This document shows positions 6,603 through 14,010 of a stretch of 19,996 nucleotides of DNA, piece by piece. Within the stretch, counting starts at the first letter, position 1. Every line of letters begins with the position of its first letter. The DNA lies in assembly GCA_003509895.1 (NCBI GenBank), contig DOMJ01000047.1, forward strand, positions 1 through 19,996, given 5' to 3'. The stretch is from Candidatus Uhrbacteria bacterium. Its GTDB lineage: Bacteria; Patescibacteriota; Patescibacteriia; UBA9934; UBA11717. The notes beneath the pieces were generated by a model. That model ran no database searches, was not told where the DNA came from, and saw nothing but the letters and a program-made list of their open reading frames with translations. A program made the translations under genes and the position numbers.

Positions 6603-7550
6603 ATGAAAACGATTCAAGAAAAAGGGGATTGGAACCTGTATGTCATGGAACACGCACCCAGAAGCGGGGCGTTTTTACAATCATGGGAATGGGGAACGGT
6701 AAAGCAGCTACAAGGAATGGTTGTGGATCGGTATCAGGGTAATGAGGCGCGGTGCCAACTTGTCACAATGTCGTTACCGTTTAAAAAACAGTATGGATAC
6801 ATTGGGCGCGGACCTCTTGGGATTTCTCACGAGGCAGAACGGGATATGATTACGCGACTGAAACAGCTGCGAGAACAAGATGCGTTCTTGCGCGTGGATG
6901 CCTGCAGATCGATTGTTGGCAAACCAACGAAAGAGGTACAGCCGGCGCAGACGCTTCTTACGCACGTGTATGCAGACGATCAAGCGTTGCTTGCAGGCAT
7001 GCATACAAAAACACGTTACAACATTCGTCTTGCGGAGAGAAAAGATGTGGAGATTGTCCTTGATGCCGGGGAGGAAGGGTTTGAAGCGTTTATGACGTTA
7101 ACAGAGGCCACATACAAACGGCACAAGATCCGATCTCACACACAATCTCATTACCGTGCGATTTTGGATTATTTAAACGGGGAGGGAGATGCTCCACGAG
7201 CGTTTATTGCCATAGCAAAACAGGGAACGGACGTATTGGCAGCAAATTTGATGATTGATTGGAATGGAACGCGAACCTACTTACACGGAGCATCGTCGGA
7301 CACGAATAAACAGTTGATGGCACCGTATTTGTTGCATTGGAAACTGTTACAAAATGCGTCATTTAAAGAAATTTTTGCTTACGATTGGTGGGGGATTGCC
7401 CCGGAGGGTGTAAAAAATCATCCATGGGAAGGTGTCACGCGGTTTAAAAAAGGATTTGGAGGAGAGATGGTAACCATGCCCTCAACGGTAGATGTGGTGG
7501 TAAACCCGCTCTGGTACGGGGTGTACACGTTGGTAAAACGGTTGAGATAA
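6603..7550 (+). CDS. FemAB/FemX-type peptidoglycan bridge aminoacyltransferase
   Basis: The 315-residue protein matches the FemABX family (double GNAT fold), which moves amino acids from aminoacyl-tRNA onto the peptidoglycan stem peptide or its lipid II precursor at the cytoplasmic face of the membrane. Recognisable segments are SWEWGTVK near residue 27, YGYIGRGPLG (about 64-73), the MHTKTRYNIRLA motif (about 134-145), TYLHGASSDTNKQLMAPYLLHW (about 228-249), YDWWGIAPEG and HPWEGVTRFKKGFGG near 275-289. The length is normal for single-domain FemX-like members. No coiled-coil insertion as in Staphylococcus FemA is apparent. It stands alone on the plus strand, convergent with the next small gene. 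Which residue it adds cannot be told from sequence. Confidence 0.88.
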   Translation: MKTIQEKGDWNLYVMEHAPRSGAFLQSWEWGTVKQLQGMVVDRYQGNEARCQLVTMSLPFKKQYGYIGRGPLGISHEAERDMITRLKQLREQDAFLRVDACRSIVGKPTKEVQPAQTLLTHVYADDQALLAGMHTKTRYNIRLAERKDVEIVLDAGEEGFEAFMTLTEATYKRHKIRSHTQSHYRAILDYLNGEGDAPRAFIAIAKQGTDVLAANLMIDWNGTRTYLHGASSDTNKQLMAPYLLHWKLLQNASFKEIFAYDWWGIAPEGVKNHPWEGVTRFKKGFGGEMVTMPSTVDVVVNPLWYGVYTLVKRLR

Positions 7551-7556
7551 ATGTAC

Positions 7557-7587
7557 GCGCCCGGTCGACAGTTTGTCGACCGGGCGC
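7557..7587. terminator. Perfect 14-bp inverted repeat between convergent genes
   Basis: Bases 7557-7570 pair perfectly with 7574-7587 around GTT. The stem is very GC-rich and contains GTCGAC in both arms. It lies 6 bases past the femAB-like stop and 19 bases past the stop of the convergent small gene. Neither side has a T-run, so it is not a textbook intrinsic terminator. It may act as a shared 3' end, a stability element or a protein site. Confidence 0.55.
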
Positions 7588-7606
7588 TCGTTGTGTTGAG
7601 ACTTCT

Positions 7607-7891
7607 CTACTCGAAGATGGGTAGGCCCTGCTTGCGCCGGGCCGCGTTGACCCACTTGAGGACGCCCTTGCGTCCTCCGTGGATCCGGTGTGCCAACTCC
7701 ACGCCCGTGCCCTGAAGGGTTCGTGCGTTTGCCAAACGTACGAAGAACATGGTCTTTCCGAACGAGGGGACCAGCCGACCCCCTCGCCATTCCTGGGCTG
7801 CTACGCCCACGATCTCTGCAGCCGTGATGTCTGCAGTTTGTACAGTCGTACTACGTTCTTTCTGCTGCTTCTGCTGCTGCATGTGGCCCAT
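7607..7891 (-). CDS. Small unknown protein, 94 aa, with strong ribosome binding site
   Basis: I do not recognise this protein. It begins MGHM with a Gln/Lys-rich tail (QQQKQQKERS, encoded largely by CAG repeats). Residues 17-94 look folded: TADITAAEIVGVAAQEWRGG, then VPSFGKTMFFVRLANARTLQ, and a basic C-terminal part with HRIHGGRKGVLKWVNAARRKQG. The positive charge could suit nucleic-acid binding, but that is only inference. The gene is supported by a perfect AGGAGG (7899-7904) seven bases before the ATG and by a TTGACT/TATAAC promoter with 16-base spacing. Five of its six lysine codons are AAG and many codons end in G or C, unlike the neighbours. It is monocistronic and convergent with the femAB-like gene. 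Confidence 0.75.
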   Translation of the reverse strand: MGHMQQQKQQKERSTTVQTADITAAEIVGVAAQEWRGGRLVPSFGKTMFFVRLANARTLQGTGVELAHRIHGGRKGVLKWVNAARRKQGLPIFE

Positions 7892-7898
7892 CGTGGGT

Positions 7899-7942
7899 CC
7901 TCCTTTTCGTTACGGTTATACCAGTATAAAACAATAAGTCAA
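7899..7942 (-). promoter_or_regulatory. Promoter and AGGAGG ribosome binding site of the 94-aa gene
   Basis: On the minus strand: -35 TTGACT (7937-7942), a 16-base spacer, -10 TATAAC preceded by TGG (7915-7920), then AGGAGG (7899-7904) and the ATG seven bases on. This is among the best promoters in the window, and one of only two full Shine-Dalgarno sites I noticed. Confidence 0.8.
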
Positions 7943-7967
7943 GATCCAGCATGACTGGGTCTTTTTT
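7943..7967 (+). terminator. Terminator-like hairpin facing plus
   Basis: GATCCAG (7943-7949) pairs with CTGGGTC (7955-7961, one G-T pair), followed by six Ts to 7967. The T-run faces plus, although the abutting gene (stop at 7966-7968) is on minus. It could stop read-through from the femAB-like gene or serve weakly in both directions. Confidence 0.55.
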
Positions 7968-9954
7968 ACTCTACAACAATGCCTTTATTTTCTGCAAATG
8001 GGTCGTTTGGGATCTCTGATGTGAGGGCCGGCGCTGTAGCGCTCACGGTGGATCCGGTGGTAATATCTACCGCCGTAAGGGAACCGGTTCCCAATAAATC
8101 CAAGAACGTATTCACGTCGGCGCTTGTAGGCTGTACACGCATATCAAAGAGGGCAACGGGCGGTGTGGCTCCTGCCGCCAGATTCCCTATGGCCCAACGA
8201 ACACGATTTGCCACGGAGTCGTAGGTAACCGTGCCCTGCGTTGCAGAGATAAGACCTCCCCAAACAGCGTCGGATGGCACGGAGGCAACCATCACCAAAT
8301 CCTCAATATCATTTAACGCATTTGCAACCGTCCACGTTACGCGATAGGTGGTCTCCTCACCCACCTGTGGCGGTAGGGGACCGCGTCCCAGAGGTACGCC
8401 CTGCACATCATAATACTGTGCCTGAGAAGTGCCGGATAAGTCGGAGGCAATGCGGATGGTAATCGGACTGGAAACAATCACACGATTGATTGCGATGTCG
8501 CTCACATTCGTAATACGCGCTTCCGCGTGGAGTTTGATGGTTGTTGCTCCTTCTTCTTTTGTAGGAATGGCCACGTCAATGGACGCTCCCTCACCTCCAC
8601 GAAGCGTTTCCAATCGGTTCATGTCCCGCTTGTCCCAGTTGATTTTGCTTCCGTACACGTCTCCGTTTGGAATCCCGCTACGGTCGCCCAATCGTACGCG
8701 GTCGGAGCCTGCATCAATAAAGAGTTCAATTGTCAGGTCTTTCGCAATTTCTTCTCCACGATTATCTAAGGAAATGTTGATGGTGAGATCGTCTCCCGGA
8801 ATCAAGACACTATTTTCCGTCTGGCCATTTACAATAAGAGAGAGGGCAAAATCACTTGCAAGAACCTGCGAAAGGAAAGACGCCTCGCTTTGTGGAATAA
8901 AACGCGCGTCTTGCCTTACGCCGGCGCTCGCCGTAAGTGTTTGTTCGCCGTCCGCATCTGAAGCAAAGGTGCCCGTGAGTGTAAGGGAAAAGGGCTCCTC
9001 GCGCGTGAGTTCCGGAATAGTCCAAACGGTAATGCCTTCTTGATCTGTCGCCGTGCTCGCTTTGTCTATATGAAATCCATTTGGTATGGCCAATTGAAGC
9101 TCGGCGTTTGTTTGTGGTGCTTCCTCGGATTGTTCTACAACCACGGTGTAGGTTACCGACTCACCGGGAATAGCGCGATCCGGTCCCGTGACGGATGCTT
9201 GAAAAATACTCTGTTCAATAAGAATGCTTTCCGATTCTATATCTTCAAAGGGAGAACTGAAGTTAGCGGGAGAATAGCGTGTAATGGTTTGTAGTGTAAT
9301 CGCCGTTCCGGGGGCCTCATAAAAAATGCCGTGCACCACTATTTCTCCGTGCTCATTTGGATCCACGGATCCTACGGCCCATGTAAGCGGATCTGTTTTG
9401 ACCGGTTCGGGTGTTGCTTGCGTGAGCACAAATTGGTCTGGCACGTGCAAGATAACCTCTAGTTTTGCAATAGGAACGGAACTCGGATTACTGTAAGGGA
9501 TCGTAATCACGGTCTCTTGCCCCGAGACAATCGCCTCCTGCGACGTGTTGATATCAAAAGTGAGCATTTGACTTTGACCGGTGCCAAACGGATTATTTAA
9601 AAGAAGCGCACCGGCAATACCCGCGCTCACGGCGATTAACAGTACGAGTGTTGCAAGGAGAATACGTCTCACGTAAGGCTGTTTGACAATGTCCAGTTTT
9701 GACATGTCAATGAGGTCTTTCTCTTTGGGGTTGAGTGCATAGATCGTGCGCAATTCGTCTTCTACATCACGTGTGTTTGTAGATGTGTGAGATTGATTAT
9801 GCGTTGGCGTGGCGTTCTGCTCTGTTGGATCTTCTTCGCCGTGAGAATGTACGTCATGATGCACGCGTGAATGCAAAACATGCGCCTGAGCTGCATGGAC
9901 GGAGGCTCTCTTTGAGCGTTTGTCAGATTCCTTGTGGGAAGGCCCTTTTTTCAT
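7966..9954 (-). CDS. Large single-span membrane protein with DUF11-like ectodomain repeats and His-rich cytoplasmic tail
   Basis: This 662-residue protein has a hydrophilic N-terminal part of about 95 residues, one membrane helix (about 98-119) and a large C-terminal portion that should lie outside the cell. The N-terminal part holds ten histidines in its first 56 residues. The outer part is built from beta-rich modules of about 110-130 residues with wording such as TVITIPYSNPSSVPIAKLEVILHVPDQF, SVTYTVVVEQSEE...LQLAIPNGF and LTINISLDNRGEEIAKDLTIELFI. This is the style of DUF11/CARDB-like Ig-fold repeats of surface proteins. No sorting signal is seen at the C-terminus. It starts 2 bases after the DUF4012 stop and so belongs to that operon. 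A structural or scaffold role at the envelope is likely; the detail is unknown. Confidence 0.8.
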   Translation of the reverse strand: MKKGPSHKESDKRSKRASVHAAQAHVLHSRVHHDVHSHGEEDPTEQNATPTHNQSHTSTNTRDVEDELRTIYALNPKEKDLIDMSKLDIVKQPYVRRILLATLVLLIAVSAGIAGALLLNNPFGTGQSQMLTFDINTSQEAIVSGQETVITIPYSNPSSVPIAKLEVILHVPDQFVLTQATPEPVKTDPLTWAVGSVDPNEHGEIVVHGIFYEAPGTAITLQTITRYSPANFSSPFEDIESESILIEQSIFQASVTGPDRAIPGESVTYTVVVEQSEEAPQTNAELQLAIPNGFHIDKASTATDQEGITVWTIPELTREEPFSLTLTGTFASDADGEQTLTASAGVRQDARFIPQSEASFLSQVLASDFALSLIVNGQTENSVLIPGDDLTINISLDNRGEEIAKDLTIELFIDAGSDRVRLGDRSGIPNGDVYGSKINWDKRDMNRLETLRGGEGASIDVAIPTKEEGATTIKLHAEARITNVSDIAINRVIVSSPITIRIASDLSGTSQAQYYDVQGVPLGRGPLPPQVGEETTYRVTWTVANALNDIEDLVMVASVPSDAVWGGLISATQGTVTYDSVANRVRWAIGNLAAGATPPVALFDMRVQPTSADVNTFLDLLGTGSLTAVDITTGSTVSATAPALTSEIPNDPFAENKGIVVE

Positions 9955-9956
9955 AG

Positions 9957-12527
9957 TTATTTTCGTTCAAGCACCATGCCAAAGAAGCCGTCTGTATTTG
10001 TGGGAAGATCCACCTGTGTCACATTTTCATCCGTGGACCAGAGGGGTCTAAAAAGCGTTCCCGGGTCAAAGGAGTAGTGCGTTGCGCGATAGCTGACTCC
10101 CGGTTGCTTTTGGAAGAGCATACTGTGTTTAACGGTTTCCGGGATTCCAATCAAGCGCTTTGCAGAAGCGAGAAAATCTTGTTGTGACTCATCTAAAATA
10201 TCTGCCGGCAGTAAGTAACGGAAACTGAGCGTGGAGGTGGTTCCCGGTTTTGTTTGCATCCAGTGACCAAAACTTGTTTTGCCAAAACTCTCCGTAATAA
10301 AGGCGCCTGTATTGGCATCGCGAGAGCTGTTCTCAATGCGTGCGAGGTCTTCATCCTCGGTGAGTCCGTCCGTGGATTCAAATAACGCTGCATCCGGCGG
10401 TTGTGCTCCGGAAACACTTAAAAGGGTACTGCCACGCGGAACAAAAATGCGTGTAAAACTGACATTATTAAGGCCGGAGAACGTAGAGCTTTTTAAGCCA
10501 TGATGTGTTCGCTCGACGGTAACGTAATTTTCTATACGACCATCGTCTCGCACCGTGCTCTCTATTGTGACAGAGTCATCTATGACGCCATCTGTTTTTC
10601 CTCCTCCCACATTTGTATGATTTACCATGAGGTAATCGCCGGTGTTGCCGAGAATGGACCCATCCCACCCGAGTGTTTTGATTGCTTGTTGAATCTCTGA
10701 GTTGCTGTGATAGATCTGAATATCTCGCCCGCTAAGACCTTCGCTGATAATGGATGCAACCGTTAAGAAGGATTCACCGCGGCTTTCCAGAATGTGTTGG
10801 AGGAGGACGGGTGCGAGGTCACCAATAAAGGATTTTGGTTGATTGATGGTGGTGTCGTAGTCAAGCTCAACTTGCTTTTGCGTGCGAAACAAAAAGGTTT
10901 CTCCATCTATTGTGAGATCATAAGAGGGCATGCTAATTTCTCCGGTGGCATCAATCAAATCCGCAACGAGACTCGCATTGATGGCAATCACCCCGTCTAC
11001 GGTTGGTCCACCGCTTTGTTCATAAAACCACATGGCCTTTTGTGCACTGGTCGGAAAATCCGGGAACCAGTTAGCATCTTGTAGCTCCCATCGTGCTCGC
11101 AGGAGCTGCAATGGTTCCGGCGCAGCGACGTGTTTGGTAAGTTGTCCTTGAACATCGTACGTTCCACCGCCGGGAATCGTTACTTGTTCAAGCTCGCCAT
11201 TAAGAAGATCGATTTCTGCAAACGATCCCCAAAAACCACCGGTTGGACGTAGCTCTGTATTGTTTTGAAAAAGAACGAGGTAGCGTTGACGTTGTTTGTT
11301 TCCTAAAAGGGAAGCGATCGCGTCTGATGAATCATGAAACGTTTGTAGCGACTGTGTAATACCGGAAATAAGCTGTTGAATGTCTTTCACGGCACCGCGA
11401 TGTTCAGCCGGTACCGAGGTGATGTTAATGGATTTTAAGGTTATGTCGGCCAGATGGAGATCGGGGAGAGCGTCTTCGGCAAAGACGTCAAAGAGACCAA
11501 CGGCCGCTGCCGGATTCTCGGTTGTGCGATTGGCTACGGCCTGCATTCCATTACTTAATGTTGCGGCGGAACGAGAAAGAGACTCGCCTGCCGAAAGCAT
11601 GTGTTGGGCGAGTTTGATTTGACCGCCCGCAGAAGGCAAAACGTCGGCAATGCCAAAGAGTTGTGCTTTTGCGTGGTTTAATTCACTTTGCGCTTTCTCA
11701 AAAGAGTCTGCGGCTTGTGAAAAGGCGACCGATGCACCCTCAAAATCTTGGCTTGCCGTTGCATCTGCGCCGCTGCCGATTGCCTCCAACGCGGAAAATC
11801 CACGGGCGACAATGGATCCCTGTGTGTTTTCCACTGTGCGGATTGTGGTTACGGCGTGAATAGGCAAGACAACGGCAAAGGAAAGACCAACAAACATGGC
11901 GAGTGTTTTAGTCCAACCAACAGGGAGCAGACGTCGGGAGGTCTTTTGGTCTCGCTTTTTGTTTAAGCGTTTTATGCGCGTTGTATTTTTTGGTAGGTCT
12001 GCAAGATCTTCCGCAAGAGCAATATCATCTATGAGATCGTCAAATGTGAGCAAGGGTTCTTGTTCAATCAGGTCTACGACAACGGGTTGCTCGGACTCGG
12101 TATCCGAAAAGTATTCAAATTGTTGAATCAAATCATCTACCGCAACGTCTGTTACGGGCTCTGCTTTAAATGTGCGAGGTGCGTGCTTTGGAAGAGAACA
12201 AATGGTGAGCTCACCTGCTTGCGCATAGGCCTCGCCCGTCAACATGGAAAGATGCGTGGAGCCTTGTTCCGTACGTTCTTGTGCGATGGAGCGCGCTGTA
12301 AGCAGATTTGAACCTAAAACAGGAACGGACTCCTCGCACGGCTCTAATTCTAATCGGATGAGGTACTCCGAGGCAGGATGAGAAACGTTGGTTGTAATAT
12401 GCGGATACTGAATCTTACCCGTTTCTAAAACAGAAAGCACCTGCTCATCTTGCATGGTTGGATCTTCAAAGTAGGTGTGGGCGATCGGATTCAGTGATGG
12501 ATACGATCGAGGATTCTGTTTTGGCAT
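9957..12527 (-). CDS. DUF4012 family membrane protein
   Basis: The 856-residue protein has an acidic, probably cytoplasmic N-terminal region (about 1-190), a basic stop, one membrane helix (about 207-230) and a large outer region. The DUF4012 core is unmistakable: RYLVLFQNNTELRPTGGFWG (about 415-434), then a GTYDVQ segment and WFPDFPTSAQKAMWFYEQSGG...DGVIAINASLV. DUF4012 proteins have no established reaction. In Patescibacteria and Actinobacteria I know them mostly beside polysaccharide glycosyltransferases, as here. The preceding glycosyltransferase stops at 12545. I chose the ATG at 12527; an in-frame TTG at 12548 would overlap that stop by 4 bases and add 7 residues. Neither has a ribosome binding site. 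A role in surface-glycan assembly or attachment is inference from context. Confidence 0.85.
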   Translation of the reverse strand: MPKQNPRSYPSLNPIAHTYFEDPTMQDEQVLSVLETGKIQYPHITTNVSHPASEYLIRLELEPCEESVPVLGSNLLTARSIAQERTEQGSTHLSMLTGEAYAQAGELTICSLPKHAPRTFKAEPVTDVAVDDLIQQFEYFSDTESEQPVVVDLIEQEPLLTFDDLIDDIALAEDLADLPKNTTRIKRLNKKRDQKTSRRLLPVGWTKTLAMFVGLSFAVVLPIHAVTTIRTVENTQGSIVARGFSALEAIGSGADATASQDFEGASVAFSQAADSFEKAQSELNHAKAQLFGIADVLPSAGGQIKLAQHMLSAGESLSRSAATLSNGMQAVANRTTENPAAAVGLFDVFAEDALPDLHLADITLKSINITSVPAEHRGAVKDIQQLISGITQSLQTFHDSSDAIASLLGNKQRQRYLVLFQNNTELRPTGGFWGSFAEIDLLNGELEQVTIPGGGTYDVQGQLTKHVAAPEPLQLLRARWELQDANWFPDFPTSAQKAMWFYEQSGGPTVDGVIAINASLVADLIDATGEISMPSYDLTIDGETFLFRTQKQVELDYDTTINQPKSFIGDLAPVLLQHILESRGESFLTVASIISEGLSGRDIQIYHSNSEIQQAIKTLGWDGSILGNTGDYLMVNHTNVGGGKTDGVIDDSVTIESTVRDDGRIENYVTVERTHHGLKSSTFSGLNNVSFTRIFVPRGSTLLSVSGAQPPDAALFESTDGLTEDEDLARIENSSRDANTGAFITESFGKTSFGHWMQTKPGTTSTLSFRYLLPADILDESQQDFLASAKRLIGIPETVKHSMLFQKQPGVSYRATHYSFDPGTLFRPLWSTDENVTQVDLPTNTDGFFGMVLERK

Positions 12528-12544
12528 GTGGGTCTTTGTGTGTC

Positions 12545-13705
12545 TCAAGAACCCGAGGTTTGGTACAAGTCAATCAATGCGCGCGCGTGGTCGTCCCAGG
12601 AATACTTTTTGAGGACATCGTGGCTGGCACTGAGAACGCGAATGCGCTCATTTTTGTTGTACAGCAGCGTTTCCATGGCCGCAAAAAGGTCTTCTATGTC
12701 GTCCGGATCAAAATAGGTTGCAGCGGGGCCTAGAATTTCCGGAACAGAACTTGCACGTGATGCGGCAACAGGTGTGCCATGACTCAACGCTTCCAGGGGA
12801 GGAATACCAAATCCTTCCAGTTTTGAGGGGATCACGTAGACGCTCGCCTGTGTGTAGAGGTTGGAGAGCATAGTATCGTCCACAAAACCGAGAAAATGAA
12901 CACGATCCGCCGGGATTTCTATTTCACGTGCCTCTGTTTCCAGACGCTCCGTAAAACGATTGCGCGGACCGACAAGGACGAGGTGTACCTCGGGATGCTC
13001 CTTCACAAAAAAGCTAAACGCATGTAGCAGCGTTTCTATATTTTTATGAGGATACGGGTTACCAACGTTGAGTAAAAAAGGTGATTCAACGCCGGTTGGT
13101 AACGGTAAAGAACGGAATGTCTGTTTGTTTTGTTTTTGCGCTAATCTTGCAGCGCTATCAACTCCATTATACACCACATGGACCCGGTCTGGGGAGACGT
13201 TTAACCTGTGGATGATTTGACCTTTTGCATTTGCGCTCATGGTCACAATGGCACGTGCTTTTTTTGCAATGTGTGAGAGGATTTTTCTTTGTCCAAACTG
13301 CTTGAGTTCGTACTTCCACATGGGAAGCGTCGTGGCTCTTGATGCCCATGTCTGATCGAGCATGATCAGATCATGAATCGTTGTAATAAAAGGTGTTTTT
13401 GCTCGTATTGGCACATTAAAATGAGGGTAGTGCACAAGATCCAGATTCCGTTTGTCTATAATACGCGGCATTCGCATCTGCTCAGCGAGAGAATACCAAG
13501 GAAAATCGGCAATGACCTTTGTCCATTTGGAGGAGAGGGCTTTTGGAATGGTGCAATCGGCAAAATTTTCTTTCCGTAAAAATAAAACATACTCGTTTTG
13601 CTGGTCGAGTTGTTGCAGATGGGTTACGACCTCTTCTACATAGCGCCCCACGCCCGCTCCACCAATTTTTGGCCCGTACATTCGGGCATCAATTCCTATT
13701 CGCAT
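12545..13705 (-). CDS. GT4 family glycosyltransferase (first gene of the DUF4012 operon)
   Basis: This 386-residue cytoplasmic enzyme is a GT-B fold glycosyltransferase of family GT4, which moves a sugar from a nucleotide donor with retention of configuration. The N-terminal MRIGIDARMYGPKIGGAGVGRYVEEV is the usual glycine-rich acceptor-side loop. TTIHDLIML (about 108-116), LLNVGNPYPHKN (about 211-222) and the donor-site EX7E motif (E297...E305 in KLEGFGIPPLEALSHGTPV) are all present. The length is normal. It is followed by the DUF4012 and DUF11-like genes with almost no gaps, so all three should be made from one transcript. The start is fixed by an extended -10 ending 6 bases before the ATG. 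Donor and acceptor cannot be told from sequence. Confidence 0.9.
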   Translation of the reverse strand: MRIGIDARMYGPKIGGAGVGRYVEEVVTHLQQLDQQNEYVLFLRKENFADCTIPKALSSKWTKVIADFPWYSLAEQMRMPRIIDKRNLDLVHYPHFNVPIRAKTPFITTIHDLIMLDQTWASRATTLPMWKYELKQFGQRKILSHIAKKARAIVTMSANAKGQIIHRLNVSPDRVHVVYNGVDSAARLAQKQNKQTFRSLPLPTGVESPFLLNVGNPYPHKNIETLLHAFSFFVKEHPEVHLVLVGPRNRFTERLETEAREIEIPADRVHFLGFVDDTMLSNLYTQASVYVIPSKLEGFGIPPLEALSHGTPVAASRASSVPEILGPAATYFDPDDIEDLFAAMETLLYNKNERIRVLSASHDVLKKYSWDDHARALIDLYQTSGS

Positions 13706-13711
13706 GCAATG

Positions 13712-13720
13712 AGTATATCA
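13712..13720. promoter_or_regulatory. Shared divergent promoter core
   Basis: On minus this reads TGA-TATACT, 6 bases from the glycosyltransferase ATG (leaderless type). On plus the same near-palindromic bases read TATATC, about 24 bases ahead of the 77-aa gene ATG, leaving room for its ribosome binding site. The two directions would compete for the same DNA. Confidence 0.55.
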
Positions 13721-13730
13721 TGGAGAGGAA

Positions 13731-13736
13731 AGGAGG
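13731..13736 (+). promoter_or_regulatory. AGGAGG ribosome binding site of the 77-aa gene
   Basis: A full Shine-Dalgarno sequence lies six bases before the ATG at 13743. It decides the start in favour of this ATG over the in-frame ATG five codons later. Confidence 0.85.
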
Positions 13737-13742
13737 TACGCC

Positions 13743-13976
13743 ATGGATGTTGTGCCAATGTGTGTTGTGAAGTCGGTGTCTGTGGTGACGCACAAGCAAG
13801 CCTCACTCGCAGAAGGAAACTTCCGAACGGCGCAGTTCCGCATACGGCTTGTAGACGAGCACGGTCGTCTGCGCACGCGCGTGGGTGGCTACTACAAGCT
13901 GATCAAGGCGTTTGGTCCAAGTGTGGGTACGCCCATTCAGGCGGCATGGACGGACTACGTCTACGAAAACGCATGA
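13743..13976 (+). CDS. Small unknown protein, 77 aa, antisense to the surrounding cluster
   Basis: I do not recognise this protein. It has a beta-strand-like start (VVPMCVVKSVSVVTH), a central strongly patterned part (NFRTAQFRIRLVDEHGRLRTRVGGYYKLIKAFG) and ends DYVYENA. It has no signal peptide or membrane helix, so it is probably cytoplasmic. Support for it as a real gene comes from the perfect ribosome binding site, a promoter-like sequence and a hairpin directly at its stop. All four lysine codons are AAG, and codons ending in G or C dominate, unlike the flanking glycosyltransferases. It points against the surrounding genes. It shares its expression style with the 94-aa gene at 7607-7891, but I see no sequence similarity between the two. 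Confidence 0.75.
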   Translation: MDVVPMCVVKSVSVVTHKQASLAEGNFRTAQFRIRLVDEHGRLRTRVGGYYKLIKAFGPSVGTPIQAAWTDYVYENA

Positions 13977-14010
13977 GCCACCCACATCTGGGGCGGCTCA
14001 ATTATTTTAT
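13974..14010. terminator. Bidirectional terminator between convergent genes
   Basis: TGAGCC (13974-13979, starting with the stop codon of the 77-aa gene) pairs with GGCTCA (13995-14000), with an inner CCC/GGG pairing. On plus it is followed by ATTATTTTAT. On minus it lies just past the stop of the coiled-coil gene, followed by a short T-rich tract. Confidence 0.6.
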
